Source of the DNA: Sphaerisporangium album
GTDB lineage: Bacteria; Actinomycetota; Actinomycetes; Streptosporangiales; Streptosporangiaceae
Reading direction: 5' to 3'
NCBI RefSeq assembly: GCF_003323745.1
Contig: NZ_QOIL01000007.1
Location: 228,799 to 292,798, forward strand
Length of the DNA stretch: 64,000 nucleotides
The position numbers and the translations under genes are program-made. Positions within the stretch are counted from its first letter, which is position 1; every line of letters starts with the position of its first letter. The notes beneath the pieces are model-generated. The model ran no database searches. It saw only the letters and a program-made list of their open reading frames with translations, and was not told the origin of the DNA. Shown here piece after piece: positions 15,788 through 24,685 of this stretch.

Positions 15788-16524
15788 AGACCCGACTCGG
15801 GGGTGCGGACGAGGATCCTGCGGCACTCCTCGCAGCGCAGCACCTCGTCCTTGGCGGCGGCGCGGATGCGGTTGAGGTCGGCGATGGACAGCGACACCTT
15901 GCACCCCTGGCAGCGCCCGCCCTGCAGCATGGCCGCGCCCACGCCGTACTGCTCGCGCAGCTTCTCGTACAGGGTGAGCAGGTCGGCGGGGATGTCGGAG
16001 GTGATGCCGCCGCGCTTGCCCTTGGCCTCGCCGCTCTCGCGGTCGAGCTCGCCGAGGGCGGCGTCGCGCTTCTCCTCCAGCGTGGCGAGGCCCGCGCTGA
16101 TCTCGCCGCGCTCGGCGGTGAGCCGGGTGACGGTCGCGTCGGCGGCCTCGCGGCGCTCCATGATCTCCAGGACGACGTCCTCCAGGTCGCCCTGGCGGCG
16201 GTGGAGCGAGGCGAGCTCGGACTGGAGGTTGGACAGGTCCTTGGACGAGCTCACCTGGCCCGAGTCGAGGCGCTTCTGGTCGCGGTCGGCGCGCACGCGC
16301 ACTGCCTCGACGTCGGACTCGGCCTTGGCCTGCTCGCGGGCGAGGTCACTCGCCTCGGTCTCCGCGGCGATCACCTCGGTGGCGAGGCGGGCGAGCTTGG
16401 CCGAGCGTTCGTCGATCTCGGCGAGCTCGGGCAGCGTGCGGCGGCGGTGGGCCAGCCGGTCGAGGACCGCGTCGAGCGCGGCCAGTTCGAGCAGGCGCTT
16501 TTGTGCTTCCGGGGCTGCTTTCAC
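15784..16524 (-). CDS. C4-type zinc-ribbon protein with long coiled coil
   Basis: 246 residues. Residues ~10-170 are a long antiparallel coiled coil rich in Ala/Glu/Arg. The C-terminus has two CxxC pairs (GGRCQGCKVSL and VLRCEECRRIL) forming a zinc ribbon. The family (DUF164, zf-RING_7) is widespread in bacteria and is thought to bind nucleic acid or act in RNA metabolism. It starts with GTG directly after the Nif3-like stop codon and overlaps the RNase H gene by 4 bp, a conserved actinobacterial order. Confidence 0.9.
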   Translation of the reverse strand: MKAAPEAQKRLLELAALDAVLDRLAHRRRTLPELAEIDERSAKLARLATEVIAAETEASDLAREQAKAESDVEAVRVRADRDQKRLDSGQVSSSKDLSNLQSELASLHRRQGDLEDVVLEIMERREAADATVTRLTAERGEISAGLATLEEKRDAALGELDRESGEAKGKRGGITSDIPADLLTLYEKLREQYGVGAAMLQGGRCQGCKVSLSIADLNRIRAAAKDEVLRCEECRRILVRTPESGL

Positions 16525-17370
16525 TTAATCCTCGCACTGTGCTGTTGTAGTCCAGGGGTCCGTCACCGTCCGCGAGACGCGCGTCTCAACATTAATCCCC
16601 TTCGCGGCCAACCCGGACGCGAGCAGCTCGGCGGCCTGGGGCAGCCAGGGCCATTCGGTCGCCCAGTGGGCCGCGTCGACCAGCGCGGGACCGCCGCCGA
16701 ACGCCCCGGACTGCAGGAACTCGGCGGAGGGGTGGTGCCTGAGGTCGGCGGTGAGGAAGACGTCGGCGGCGCGCACGGCGCCGAGGCCGAGCAGGGAGTC
16801 GCCCGCTCCCCCGCTGACGGCGACGGTGCGGACGACGCGCGTGGGCTCGCCGGCGACGCGCAGGCCCCACGTCGTGCGCGGCAGCCCCCGGACGGCCTGC
16901 CGGGTGAAGTCGCGCAACGTCATCGGGCTCTCCAGCTCGCCGACGCGGCCGAGGCCCCGGCGCGGGTCGTCGGGGGACGGCTGGAGGGGGCGCAGCGGCC
17001 CGGCGAGGCCGACCGCCCTGGCGAGCGCGTCGGAGACGCCGGGGTCGGCCACATCGGCGTTGGTGTGGGCGGTGTAGAGGGCGATGTCGTTCTTGATCAG
17101 CGTGTGCACCAGGGCGCCCTTGGCCGTGCCGGCGGCGACGGTGGTGGTGCCGCGCAGGTAGAGGGGGTGGTGGGTGACGATCAGGTCGGCTCCCCAGGCC
17201 ACGGCCTCGCCGCCGACGGCCGCCACGGGGTCGACGGCGAACAGGATCTTGCGTACGGGTTGCGCCGGGTCTCCGCAAACCAGGCCCACAGCGTCCCAGG
17301 GCTCCGCCCAAGCCGGGTCATACGAAGATTCAAGTTCCGCGATGATCGCGGACAACGCTGTCGGGGACAC
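16525..17370 (-). CDS. Nif3-like dinuclear metal centre protein
   Basis: 281 residues of the NIF3/YbgI family, which form toroidal hexamers with two metal ions per subunit. The metal-binding motifs are visible: DLIVTHHPLYLRG, ALYTAHTNADVAD and, near the C-terminus, VDAAHWATEW. The family is sometimes labelled GTP cyclohydrolase 1 type 2 on weak evidence; the true reaction is unclear. It is the first gene of the operon with the zinc-ribbon and RNase H/phosphatase genes, and divergent from the monooxygenase gene with 59 bp between. Confidence 0.9.
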   Translation of the reverse strand: MSPTALSAIIAELESSYDPAWAEPWDAVGLVCGDPAQPVRKILFAVDPVAAVGGEAVAWGADLIVTHHPLYLRGTTTVAAGTAKGALVHTLIKNDIALYTAHTNADVADPGVSDALARAVGLAGPLRPLQPSPDDPRRGLGRVGELESPMTLRDFTRQAVRGLPRTTWGLRVAGEPTRVVRTVAVSGGAGDSLLGLGAVRAADVFLTADLRHHPSAEFLQSGAFGGGPALVDAAHWATEWPWLPQAAELLASGLAAKGINVETRVSRTVTDPWTTTAQCED

Positions 17371-17429
17371 GTGCGCAGACTACCGCCACGATTTAGCGTG
17401 GGCGGGTCTGACACCCGGAGGGCCGGCGA

Positions 17430-18872
17430 ATGGCACCAAGCGTAGCGATCATCGGGGCGGGCTTCGGCGGGCTGTGCATGGCCATCCAGCTCGAGAAGGC
17501 CGGGATCACCGACTACACGATCTTCGAGAGGGCCGACCGCCTCGGGGGGACGTGGCGGGACAACACCTATCCCGGGGCCGCCTGCGACGTGCCGTCCCAC
17601 CTGTACTCCTACTCCTTCGAGCAGGCGTACGACTGGACGCGGCGCTATCCGTGCCAGCCGGAGATCCTGGCCTACCTCGATCGCTGCGCCGGAAAGTACG
17701 GCCTGCACGCCCGGCTGCGGCTCGGCGCGGAGGTGACGGCCGCCGTCTTCGACGAGGCGGTGAACCGCTGGCGGCTGACGGTCGCGGGCGGCGAGGAGCG
17801 GCTGTTCGACGTCGTGGTGTCGGGGGTGGGGCAGCTCAACCGGCCCCGCCTGCCCGACATTCCGGGTCTGTCGACGTTCGCGGGGACGAGCTTCCACTCG
17901 GCCCGTTGGAACCACGCCCACGACCTCGCCGGACGCCGCGTGGCGGTGGTCGGCAACGGCTCCTCGGCCGCGCAGATCATCCCGCGCGTCGCCGCCGTCG
18001 TCGCCCATCTGGACGTCTACCAGCGCACGCCGAGCTGGGTCATCCCCAAGCCGGACGGCGAGTACGGGCCGCGCGAGCGGCTGGCCTTCCGGCGCCTGCC
18101 GCTCCTGCGATCGGCCAACCGCCAGCGGGTCTACCGGTTCATCGAGGGCGTGGTGTACCCGGCGCTGGTGGACGGCTGGAGCCGGCCGTTGATGATCAAA
18201 CGGGCCGAGGAGCACCTCAGGCGGCAGGTCCGGGACCCCGGGCTCCGCGCGAAGCTCACCCCGGCGTACCCGATCGGCTGCAAGCGCATCGTGCTGGACA
18301 ACGACTTCTATCCCGCGCTGACCAGGGACAACGTCGAGCTCGTCACCGACCCGATCGTCCGCGTGACGCCGGAGGGCATCGAGACGCGGGGCGGCACGTT
18401 GCGCGCGGCCGACACGATCGTCTTCGCGACCGGCTTCCACTCGACCGACTTCCTGGCCCCGATCGAGATCGTCGGGCGGGGCGGGCGCGACCTGCGCGAG
18501 GTGTGGAAGGACGGCGCGGAGGCGTACCTGGGCGTCGCGGTGCCCGCGTTCCCGAACCTCTTCCTGCTGTACGGCCCGAACACCAACCTCGGCCACAACT
18601 CGATCATCCTCATGATCGAGTCGCAGGTCAGGTACATCATGGGGTGCCTGCCGCTGCTGGCCGCGCGCGGCCCGATGGAGGTGCGGCGGCCGGCCATGGA
18701 CGCCTGGCGCCGAGCCCTGGACCAGGCGCTGGCGCGCACGGTCTGGCGGGAGGACTGCGACAGTTGGTACAAGAACGCCGCCGGTCGGGTGACGAACAAC
18801 TGGCCGGGGCCGGCGTCGATGTACCGCAGGATCACCAGGGCCCCGCGCCCCGACTCGTACACCTTCGGGTGA
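17430..18872 (+). CDS. Flavin-containing (Baeyer-Villiger-type) monooxygenase
   Basis: 480 residues. The FAD-binding site is VAIIGAGFGGLCMAIQLEKA at the N-terminus, followed by RADRLGGTWRDNTYPG and CDVPSHLYSYSF. The NADPH-binding motif is VVGNGSSAAQ (~residue 175). FAGTSFHSARW (~150-160) fits the FxGxxxHxxxW fingerprint of type I Baeyer-Villiger monooxygenases, and VFATGFHSTDF lies near the C-terminal third. These enzymes insert oxygen into ketones using NADPH and O2. The substrate is not predictable, and no linked pathway is visible; the next gene downstream starts about 180 bp later. Confidence 0.9.
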   Translation: MAPSVAIIGAGFGGLCMAIQLEKAGITDYTIFERADRLGGTWRDNTYPGAACDVPSHLYSYSFEQAYDWTRRYPCQPEILAYLDRCAGKYGLHARLRLGAEVTAAVFDEAVNRWRLTVAGGEERLFDVVVSGVGQLNRPRLPDIPGLSTFAGTSFHSARWNHAHDLAGRRVAVVGNGSSAAQIIPRVAAVVAHLDVYQRTPSWVIPKPDGEYGPRERLAFRRLPLLRSANRQRVYRFIEGVVYPALVDGWSRPLMIKRAEEHLRRQVRDPGLRAKLTPAYPIGCKRIVLDNDFYPALTRDNVELVTDPIVRVTPEGIETRGGTLRAADTIVFATGFHSTDFLAPIEIVGRGGRDLREVWKDGAEAYLGVAVPAFPNLFLLYGPNTNLGHNSIILMIESQVRYIMGCLPLLAARGPMEVRRPAMDAWRRALDQALARTVWREDCDSWYKNAAGRVTNNWPGPASMYRRITRAPRPDSYTFG

Positions 18873-19049
18873 CAGGGCAGGGCACCTCGCCATGCAGGAC
18901 AAAAGGGACGATCCGGAACAGCGGTGCTCCCGGCATCGAATTTCTCTTTGCCCGCCGTACGTATACGGTCGGATGACATCGGACCATCCAGGGTGACCCG
19001 GGCCCCGCCACGGAGAACGGAGACGCCCGCGGGCGAGAGGAGTCCACGC

Positions 19050-20111
19050 GTGTTCACCGATCTCCACCGCGACGCGATCGTGGCCGACACCCACAACGAT
19101 CTTCTGATGGCGGTCTCGGCGAGGCCACCGGACCGGTGGGCGGCGTTCTTCCGGGAGCGATGGCTGCCCCAGCTCCGCGAGGGCGGCGTCGACGTGCAGG
19201 TACTGCCCGTCTTCATCGACGACCAGTACCGCCCCGAGGGCGCGCTGCGCCAGACCCTGCGGATGATCGAGTGCGCCCACGTCATCGCCGAGGGCAACCC
19301 GGACGAGGTCGGCATCTGCCTCGACGGCGCGCAGATCGACGAGACCGTCGCGCTCGGCAGGATCGCGCTGGTCATCGCCCTGGAGAGCATGCCGGGCGTG
19401 GACGCCAGTGTCGAGCTGATCCCCACGCTGCACCGCCTGGGCGTCCGCGTCGCGTCCATCGCCCACTGGGGACGCACGCCGCTGGCCGACGGCAGCGGGC
19501 AGGACGCCACCGGAAGCCGCCTGACCAGCCAGGGCGTCGAGGCCCTGGCCGAGATGGAACGGCTCGGCATGGTCTTCGACATCTCGCACCTGGGCGCGTC
19601 CGGGGTGGCGCACGTCCTGGAGCTGGCCACGCGGCCGGTGATCGCGACGCACTCCTCCGCCCGCACGCTGCGCGACCACCACCGCAACCTCACCGACGAC
19701 CAGCTCCGCGCGGTCGCGGCCAACGGGGGCGTGGTCTGCGTCAACTTCCTGGCGGCGTTCCTGGCCGAGAAGCCCGAGGGGTACACCATCGAGCGGCTCG
19801 GCGACCACATCGTCCACATCGCCGACGTCGCGGGCATCGACCACGTGGGGCTCGGCCCCGACTTCATCAGGGAAGTGATGATCGACCTGACGCCGCCGTG
19901 CTGTGAGGACCCGAGCGTCAGCGGCCTGGACACCCTCGCGTCCGTCCCCGGGCTGGACGGCCCGCGCGGCATGCCGCTGGTCACGCGGGAGCTGGTGCGG
20001 CGGGGGCTCGGCGAGGACGAGATCCGCAAGATCCTCGGCGGCAACGTGATGCGCCTGTTCCGCGCCGAGATGGGACGCCCGTCCCCCGCCGGGCCGCAGG
20101 CCGCGCCGTGA
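19050..20111 (+). CDS. Membrane-dipeptidase family (M19) enzyme
   Basis: 353 residues from the GTG at 19050, seven bases after GAGAGGAG; the longer frame upstream is low-complexity. The family uses two zinc ions to cleave dipeptides and tolerates a D-residue at the second position. Visible ligand motifs are VADTHNDLL (first HxD), LESMPG (bridging Glu), VIATHSSAR and HVGLGPDF. No signal peptide is seen, so it is probably cytoplasmic. Its stop overlaps the M20 start by 4 bp. In this context it would split imported dipeptides and release D-amino acids for the next three enzymes. Confidence 0.88.
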   Translation: MFTDLHRDAIVADTHNDLLMAVSARPPDRWAAFFRERWLPQLREGGVDVQVLPVFIDDQYRPEGALRQTLRMIECAHVIAEGNPDEVGICLDGAQIDETVALGRIALVIALESMPGVDASVELIPTLHRLGVRVASIAHWGRTPLADGSGQDATGSRLTSQGVEALAEMERLGMVFDISHLGASGVAHVLELATRPVIATHSSARTLRDHHRNLTDDQLRAVAANGGVVCVNFLAAFLAEKPEGYTIERLGDHIVHIADVAGIDHVGLGPDFIREVMIDLTPPCCEDPSVSGLDTLASVPGLDGPRGMPLVTRELVRRGLGEDEIRKILGGNVMRLFRAEMGRPSPAGPQAAP

Positions 20112-21211
20112 TGCCCGGCGACCTGCCCGCCATGCTGGACGACCTGGAGACGCTGGTGCTGCGCGAGTCGTTCTCCTCCGACCACGCCGCGGTGGCGGCG
20201 AGCGCGGGGGTGGTGGCCGAGGTCGGCGCCAGGCACCTCGGGACCGGGCCGGAGACGCTCGTCGTGGACGGCGTCACCCACCTGCGGTGGAGCTTCGGCA
20301 CGCCCCGCGTGCTGCTGCTCGCCCACCACGACACCGTCTGGCCGATCGGCTCGCTGCGCGAGCACCCGTGGTCGGTGGTCGACGGCGTCGCCCGGGGTCC
20401 CGGGGTGTTCGACATGAAGGCCGGGCTCGTCCAGCTCTTCCACGCCCTGCGCTCGCTGCCGTCCCTGGACGGGGTGTGCGTGCTGGTCACCGGGGACGAG
20501 GAGCTCGGCTCGCGCACCTCCCGCACGCTGATCGAGGAGGCCGCGCGGGCCTGCGAGGCGGCGCTGGTGCTGGAGGCGAGCGCCGACGGCGGGGCGTTGA
20601 AGGTCGCGCGCAAGGGCGTCTCCAACTACCGGCTCGCCGTGCACGGTCTCGCCGCGCACGCGGGCCTGGAGCCCCAGAAAGGGGCCAACGCCGGCGTCGA
20701 GCTGGCCCACCAGATCCTCGCCATCGCGGCGATGTCGGACGCGAACGGCCCCACCACGGTCACGCCCACGCTGATGGGCGCCGGGACCAGCGTGAACACC
20801 GTCCCGGCGGAGGCGTTCGTCGCCGTGGACGCGCGCGCCGCCGACCGGGCGGCGCAGGAGGCGGTGGACGCGCGGATGCGCGCCCTCACGCCGCGCCTGC
20901 CCGGTACCCGGCTGGAGCTGCGGGGAGGACCGAACCGGCCCCCCATGGACCCCGCGTCGTCGGCCGCGCTGTTCAAGCTGGCCGAGCACGTCGCGGACGA
21001 GCTCGGGCTGGGCCCCCTGCGCGGCGTGGCCGTGGGCGGCGGCTCGGACGGCAACTTCTCGGCGGGGGTGGGCTGCCCCACGCTGGACGGCCTCGGCGCG
21101 GTGGGCGGGGGCGCGCACGCGGCGCACGAGCATGTGATCGTCGAAGAGATGCCGCGCCGCTCGGCTCTGCTGGCCGGGCTAGTCGAGGCGATCCTGGCGG
21201 GACGCGGATGA
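20108..21211 (+). CDS. M20-family metallohydrolase (probable N-acyl-amino-acid hydrolase)
   Basis: 367 residues of the CPG2/M20 family. Motifs visible: LLLAHHDTVWP (zinc ligand His and Asp), GPGVFDMKAG (bridging Asp), VTGDEELGSRTSR (catalytic and ligand Glu) and, at the C-terminus, GGGAHAAHEHV (last His ligand). Known members cleave N-acyl-L-amino acids or C-terminal Glu. Next to a GNAT enzyme and an N-acylamino-acid racemase, the best guess is N-succinyl-L-amino-acid hydrolase, the last step of D-to-L conversion. It overlaps its neighbours by 4 bp on both sides. Confidence 0.88.
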   Translation: MMPGDLPAMLDDLETLVLRESFSSDHAAVAASAGVVAEVGARHLGTGPETLVVDGVTHLRWSFGTPRVLLLAHHDTVWPIGSLREHPWSVVDGVARGPGVFDMKAGLVQLFHALRSLPSLDGVCVLVTGDEELGSRTSRTLIEEAARACEAALVLEASADGGALKVARKGVSNYRLAVHGLAAHAGLEPQKGANAGVELAHQILAIAAMSDANGPTTVTPTLMGAGTSVNTVPAEAFVAVDARAADRAAQEAVDARMRALTPRLPGTRLELRGGPNRPPMDPASSAALFKLAEHVADELGLGPLRGVAVGGGSDGNFSAGVGCPTLDGLGAVGGGAHAAHEHVIVEEMPRRSALLAGLVEAILAGRG

Positions 21212-22152
21212 CCGGCGAGCGGACACCGGCGCGGACACCGGCCAAGCGGACGCCGGCCGAGCAGGTGACAGCCGAGCAGGTGACAGCCGACCAAATGACG
21301 GCCGACCAAATGACGGCCGAGCAGATCACGGCCGAGCGGACGGCGGCCGAGCGGTCCGAGGCGGCCGCCCGCCGCGCCGGGGTCGAGGTGCGCGAGCTTC
21401 GCGAGATCGCGGATTTCGAGGCGGTAGCCGCCCTGTTCGACACGATCTGGAAGGCGCCGCCCACGGCCGTCCCCATCACGGTCGAGCTGATGATCGCCTT
21501 CGCCCATAGCGGCAACTACGTGGCCGGCGCGTTCGAGGGCGAGCGACTGGCGGGGGCGAGCATCGGCTTCCTGGCCGGGCCGCCGGGGACGACGCTGCAC
21601 TCCCATGTCACCGGGGCCGCCGTGGGGCGCGGCATCGGGTTCGCGCTGAAGCTCCACCAGCGGGCGTGGGCGCTGGCCCAGGGCCTCACGCGGATCACCT
21701 GGACGTACGACCCGCTGGTCCGCCGCAACGCGCACTTCAACATCACCAAGCTCGGCGCCCGGCCGGAGGCGTACCTCCCGTCCTTCTACGGCCGGATGGA
21801 GGACGCCGTCAACGCCGGCGACGAGTCCGACCGGCTGCTGGCGGTCTGGCCCGTGGCCGGGCCGCGGGTCGCCGCCGCGTGTGCGTGTGACGTCCCGGAG
21901 CCCGCGCCCGCTCCGGCCGACGCCGTGGTCGCGCTGGGCGAGCGGGACGATCGTCCCGTGGAGGGGCGCGGGGACGGGCGGGTGCTGCTGGTGGCGACGC
22001 CGCGGGACGTCGAGACCCTCCGCCGCGCGCGTCCCGCGACCGCCGCGGCGTGGCGGCGGGCCGTGCGCGCGTCGCTGGGCGGCCTTCTGGACGACGGCGC
22101 CCGCGTCACCGGCTTCACCGCGGCGGGCGAGTACATCGTGGAAAGATCGTGA
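21208..22152 (+). CDS. GNAT N-acyltransferase with N-terminal repeat
   Basis: 314 residues. The first ~50 residues are a charged repeat (TAEQV/TADQM units). Residues ~55-200 are a COG3375-type GNAT domain: VEVRELREIADFEAVAALFD, then GASIGFLAG, GRGIGFALKLHQRAWAL at the acyl-CoA pocket, ITWTYDPLVRRNAHFN and KLGARPEAYLPSFYG. The C-terminal ~100 residues are family-specific. In Geobacillus the neighbouring acyltransferase of the racemase is a succinyl-CoA:D-amino-acid N-succinyltransferase; the same role is inferred here from order M20-GNAT-racemase. The ATG at 21208 overlaps the M20 stop. Confidence 0.85.
   Translation: MTGERTPARTPAKRTPAEQVTAEQVTADQMTADQMTAEQITAERTAAERSEAAARRAGVEVRELREIADFEAVAALFDTIWKAPPTAVPITVELMIAFAHSGNYVAGAFEGERLAGASIGFLAGPPGTTLHSHVTGAAVGRGIGFALKLHQRAWALAQGLTRITWTYDPLVRRNAHFNITKLGARPEAYLPSFYGRMEDAVNAGDESDRLLAVWPVAGPRVAAACACDVPEPAPAPADAVVALGERDDRPVEGRGDGRVLLVATPRDVETLRRARPATAAAWRRAVRASLGGLLDDGARVTGFTAAGEYIVERS
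21256..21354 (+). repeat. 15-bp tandem repeat inside the GNAT gene
   Basis: Six full 15-bp units and one partial, starting GCCGAGCAGGTGACA, occur in exact phase with the reading frame. Units 1-2 are identical to each other and units 3-4 are identical to each other, a sign of recent unit duplication. They encode AEQVT/ADQMT-type pentapeptides. Confidence 0.9.
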
Positions 22153-22195
22153 GCCGCCGGAACCCCCGGCGGGCATGGGAAGACGGGGAGCGGCC

Positions 22196-23302
22196 GTGAA
22201 GATCACCGGATTCGAGCTGCGCAGGGTCGCGATGCCGCTGGTCGCGCCCTTCCGCACGTCGTTCGGCACCGAGACCGAGCGCGATGTGCTGCTGGTCAGG
22301 GCCGTCACGCCGGACGCCGAGGGCTGGGGCGAGTGCGTGGCGATGTCCGAGCCGCTCTACTCCCCCGAGTACGCCGACGGCGCCGCCGAGGTGATGCGGC
22401 GCTTCCTGATCCCCGCGCTCACCGCCCTTCCCGGCGTGGACGCCTACGCCGTCGGCCGCGCGCTGGAGCCGTTCCGGGGGCACCGCATGGCCAAGGCCGC
22501 CCTGGAGGCCGCCGTGCTCGACGCCGAGCTGCGCGCGACGGGCCGGTCGTTCGCGGGCTTTCTCGGCGCGTCCCGCGACCGCGTGCCGTGCGGGGTGTCG
22601 GTGGGCATCATGGACTCCATCCCGCGGCTGCTGGACGCGGTGGCGGGGTACCTGGACGAGGGGTACGTGCGCATCAAGATCAAGATCGAGCCTGGCTGGG
22701 ACGTGGCCCCCGTGCGGGCGGTCCGTGAGCGGTTCGGGGACGACCTGCTGCTCCAGGTGGACGCCAACGCCGCCTACACGCTCGCCGACGCCGCCCACCT
22801 GGCCAAGCTGGACGACTTCGGGCTCCTGCTGATCGAGCAGCCCCTGGCCGAGGACGACCTGGTGCAGCACGCGTCGCTGGCCAGGCGGCTGCGGACGCCG
22901 CTGTGCCTGGACGAGTCGATCGCCTCGGCCGAGCACGCCGCCGCCGCGATCTCGCTCGGGGCGTGCTCGATCGTGAACATCAAGGCCGGACGGGTGGGCG
23001 GCTACATCGAGGCCCGGCGCATCCACGACCTGTGCCGGGCGCATGGGATCGCGGTGTGGTGCGGCGGCATGCTGGAGACCGGGATCGGCCGCGCCGCCAA
23101 CGTCGCGCTGGCCGCGCTGCCCGGGTTCACCCTCCCGGGCGACACCTCCGCCTCCGCGCGGTACTTCGCCACCGACATCACCGAGCCGTTCGTCCTCCAG
23201 GACGGCCACCTGCCGGTCCCCACCGGCCCGGGTCTCGGCGTGGCGCCCCTCCCGGCCGTCCTGGACGAGGTCACCACCGCCACGGAGTGGATCCCGGCCT
23301 GA
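22196..23302 (+). CDS. N-acylamino-acid racemase / o-succinylbenzoate synthase (enolase superfamily)
   Basis: 368 residues. The capping domain begins KITGFELRRVAMPLVAPF. Catalytic residues of the muconate-lactonizing subgroup are all present: the KxK pair Lys161/Lys163 (RIKIKIEPGWD), metal ligands Asp189 (VDANAAY), Glu214 (IEQP) and Asp239 (LDES), and Lys263 (NIKAGRVGG). The short IKIKIEPGWD sequence is typical of the NSAR/OSBS family. Such enzymes make o-succinylbenzoate for menaquinone or racemise N-succinylamino acids. The M20 and GNAT neighbours and the lack of other men genes favour the racemase role. GTG at 22196 follows a GGGGAG. Confidence 0.9.
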   Translation: MKITGFELRRVAMPLVAPFRTSFGTETERDVLLVRAVTPDAEGWGECVAMSEPLYSPEYADGAAEVMRRFLIPALTALPGVDAYAVGRALEPFRGHRMAKAALEAAVLDAELRATGRSFAGFLGASRDRVPCGVSVGIMDSIPRLLDAVAGYLDEGYVRIKIKIEPGWDVAPVRAVRERFGDDLLLQVDANAAYTLADAAHLAKLDDFGLLLIEQPLAEDDLVQHASLARRLRTPLCLDESIASAEHAAAAISLGACSIVNIKAGRVGGYIEARRIHDLCRAHGIAVWCGGMLETGIGRAANVALAALPGFTLPGDTSASARYFATDITEPFVLQDGHLPVPTGPGLGVAPLPAVLDEVTTATEWIPA

Positions 23303-23538
23303 CCCGCTGCACAGAGCTCTACACCGACGATCTCGCCGAGCTCTACGCGAGCCACCGCGAGGGCCGTCCGTAGCCGGATCCCGGGGCGAGGCCGTGGCCG
23401 GACCCCTGTGACCGGGCGTACGGATCGCCGGGGCGTGGCGCCCTTCCTCCAGACGGATCACCACGCCGTCCGGTCAACGGTGAGCGAAACGTCCAGCCTG
23501 GGTTGCGCCCGGCGCGGAGAAGGGCACGATGCGGTGAC

Positions 23539-23889
23539 GTGAACGACACGAATCCGAATCTTCTCCATGGCCGCCGGTTCATCATGGTCAGCTCGACGGC
23601 GAGCGTCGTGGACGCCGACGCCCCCACCCGGTTCGTGTACGAGGAGGCGGACGGGGTCGTCTGGGGCAGCTACGACGGCGACACGGTGATCCAGGGCCGT
23701 TTCGTCGGGACCAGGGACGACGACCGCGTCGAGCTGAGCTACGTGCACGCGCTGAAGGCCGGCGGGCGGGCCGCAGGGCGCAGTTCCAGCCGCATCGAGC
23801 CGCTGCCGGACGGACGCCTGCGGCTGGTGGAGGAGTTCCAGTTCGACGGCGACGACACCCCGCAGGTCAGCGTGTGCGAGGAGGTCTAG
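23539..23889 (+). CDS. Conserved small beta-rich hypothetical protein
   Basis: 116 residues from a GTG at 23539; no signal peptide. The protein reads NPNLLHGRRFIMVSSTASVV, then WGSYDGDTVIQGRFVG, then RIEPLPDGRLRLVEEFQF, alternating strands of a single beta-barrel-like domain. Similar proteins occur in many actinobacteria without experimental function. It follows the racemase by ~240 bp and is convergent with the Lrp regulator, so membership of the amino-acid operon is uncertain. Confidence 0.65.
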   Translation: MNDTNPNLLHGRRFIMVSSTASVVDADAPTRFVYEEADGVVWGSYDGDTVIQGRFVGTRDDDRVELSYVHALKAGGRAAGRSSSRIEPLPDGRLRLVEEFQFDGDDTPQVSVCEEV

Positions 23890-23920
23890 CGGGGTCCAGC
23901 GGTCTCCCCCGGGCGGCGCG

Positions 23921-24565
23921 TCAGGTGTTCCTGTGCATGTCGGCGCGTCCCTCGGCGGCGCTGGTGAAGCGCATCTTCCCCAGAGGCACGCCGGACGGCG
24001 GCGGGGGGTCGGCGGGGGCCGTGCGGCTCGGGGCCTGGCGGGGGCGGCGGTCGGAGGGCAGGACGTAGGGGCGGTGGAGCACCTCGTCCAGGATGAAGAC
24101 CGTCTCGGTGGCCTTGACCGCGGGGATGCTCGCGAGCCGCTCGGTGACCAGGGCGTGGACGGCGGCGACGTCGGCCATCCTGACCTGGATCATCGCGTCG
24201 TGCTGGCCCGTGGTGATCGCGCAGTACTCCACCTCGGGCATCTGGGCGAGCTGGGCGCGGAACTGCTTCCACATCTGCTGCCGCACGGTCACGAAGACCA
24301 GCGCGGTGATGCCGAGCCCGGCCCTGAGGTGGTCGACCTCGGCGGTGAACCTCTTGATCACACCGTCGGCGCGCAGGGCCTCGAACCGGGTGTAGGCGCT
24401 GGCCCGGGAGATGCCGACCCGCTCGGCGAGGGCCGCGACCGAGATCCGTCCGTTCTCGCGCAGGACTTCGAGGATCTTCATGTGGATCGCGTCCAGCTGG
24501 AGGCCGATACCGATCCGTCCAGGGACGCCGGTCCCGGGCGATGGCGTGCCTGACATTTCGGTCAT
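23921..24565 (-). CDS. Lrp/AsnC-family regulator
   Basis: About 214 residues from the ATG at 24565 (AGGA seven bases upstream; an ATG 14 codons earlier is possible). The helix-turn-helix is residues ~25-70: ILEVLRENGRISVAALAERV, then GISRASAYTRFEALRADGVI. The RAM ligand-binding domain follows (VFVTVRQQM, VEYCAITTGQHDAMIQVRM, VKATETVFILDEVL). The last ~45 residues are a Pro-rich tail. Lrp proteins sense amino acids. Divergent from the peptide transporter with 120 bp between, it probably controls that operon in response to an amino acid. Confidence 0.9.
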   Translation of the reverse strand: MTEMSGTPSPGTGVPGRIGIGLQLDAIHMKILEVLRENGRISVAALAERVGISRASAYTRFEALRADGVIKRFTAEVDHLRAGLGITALVFVTVRQQMWKQFRAQLAQMPEVEYCAITTGQHDAMIQVRMADVAAVHALVTERLASIPAVKATETVFILDEVLHRPYVLPSDRRPRQAPSRTAPADPPPPSGVPLGKMRFTSAAEGRADMHRNT

Positions 24566-24685
24566 GGGTGGTTCCTGTGCGTCATATTCGTCTCGGCTTC
24601 CTGCCATGAGCTGGACGTTCTAGCGGACAATCCTGGACGACACGCTAACAATCGTCTACATAGCACTAATCCCGGAGGAAACAGA

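Noticed and set aside
17181..19844. 887-residue minus-strand frame across the monooxygenase and dipeptidase genes
   Set aside because: High-GC genes often leave one opposite frame open. It spans two clearly recognisable plus-strand genes and is composed of Arg/Gly/Val-rich sequence with no domain.
18308..21133. 941-residue minus-strand frame over the dipeptidase and M20 genes
   Set aside because: Same reason: shadow of two enzymes with intact active-site motifs on the other strand.
22196..23302. Menaquinone o-succinylbenzoate synthase (menC) as the main role
   Set aside because: The family can do this, but there are no other men genes and the overlapping M20 and GNAT neighbours point to N-acylamino-acid racemisation. 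Not fully excluded.
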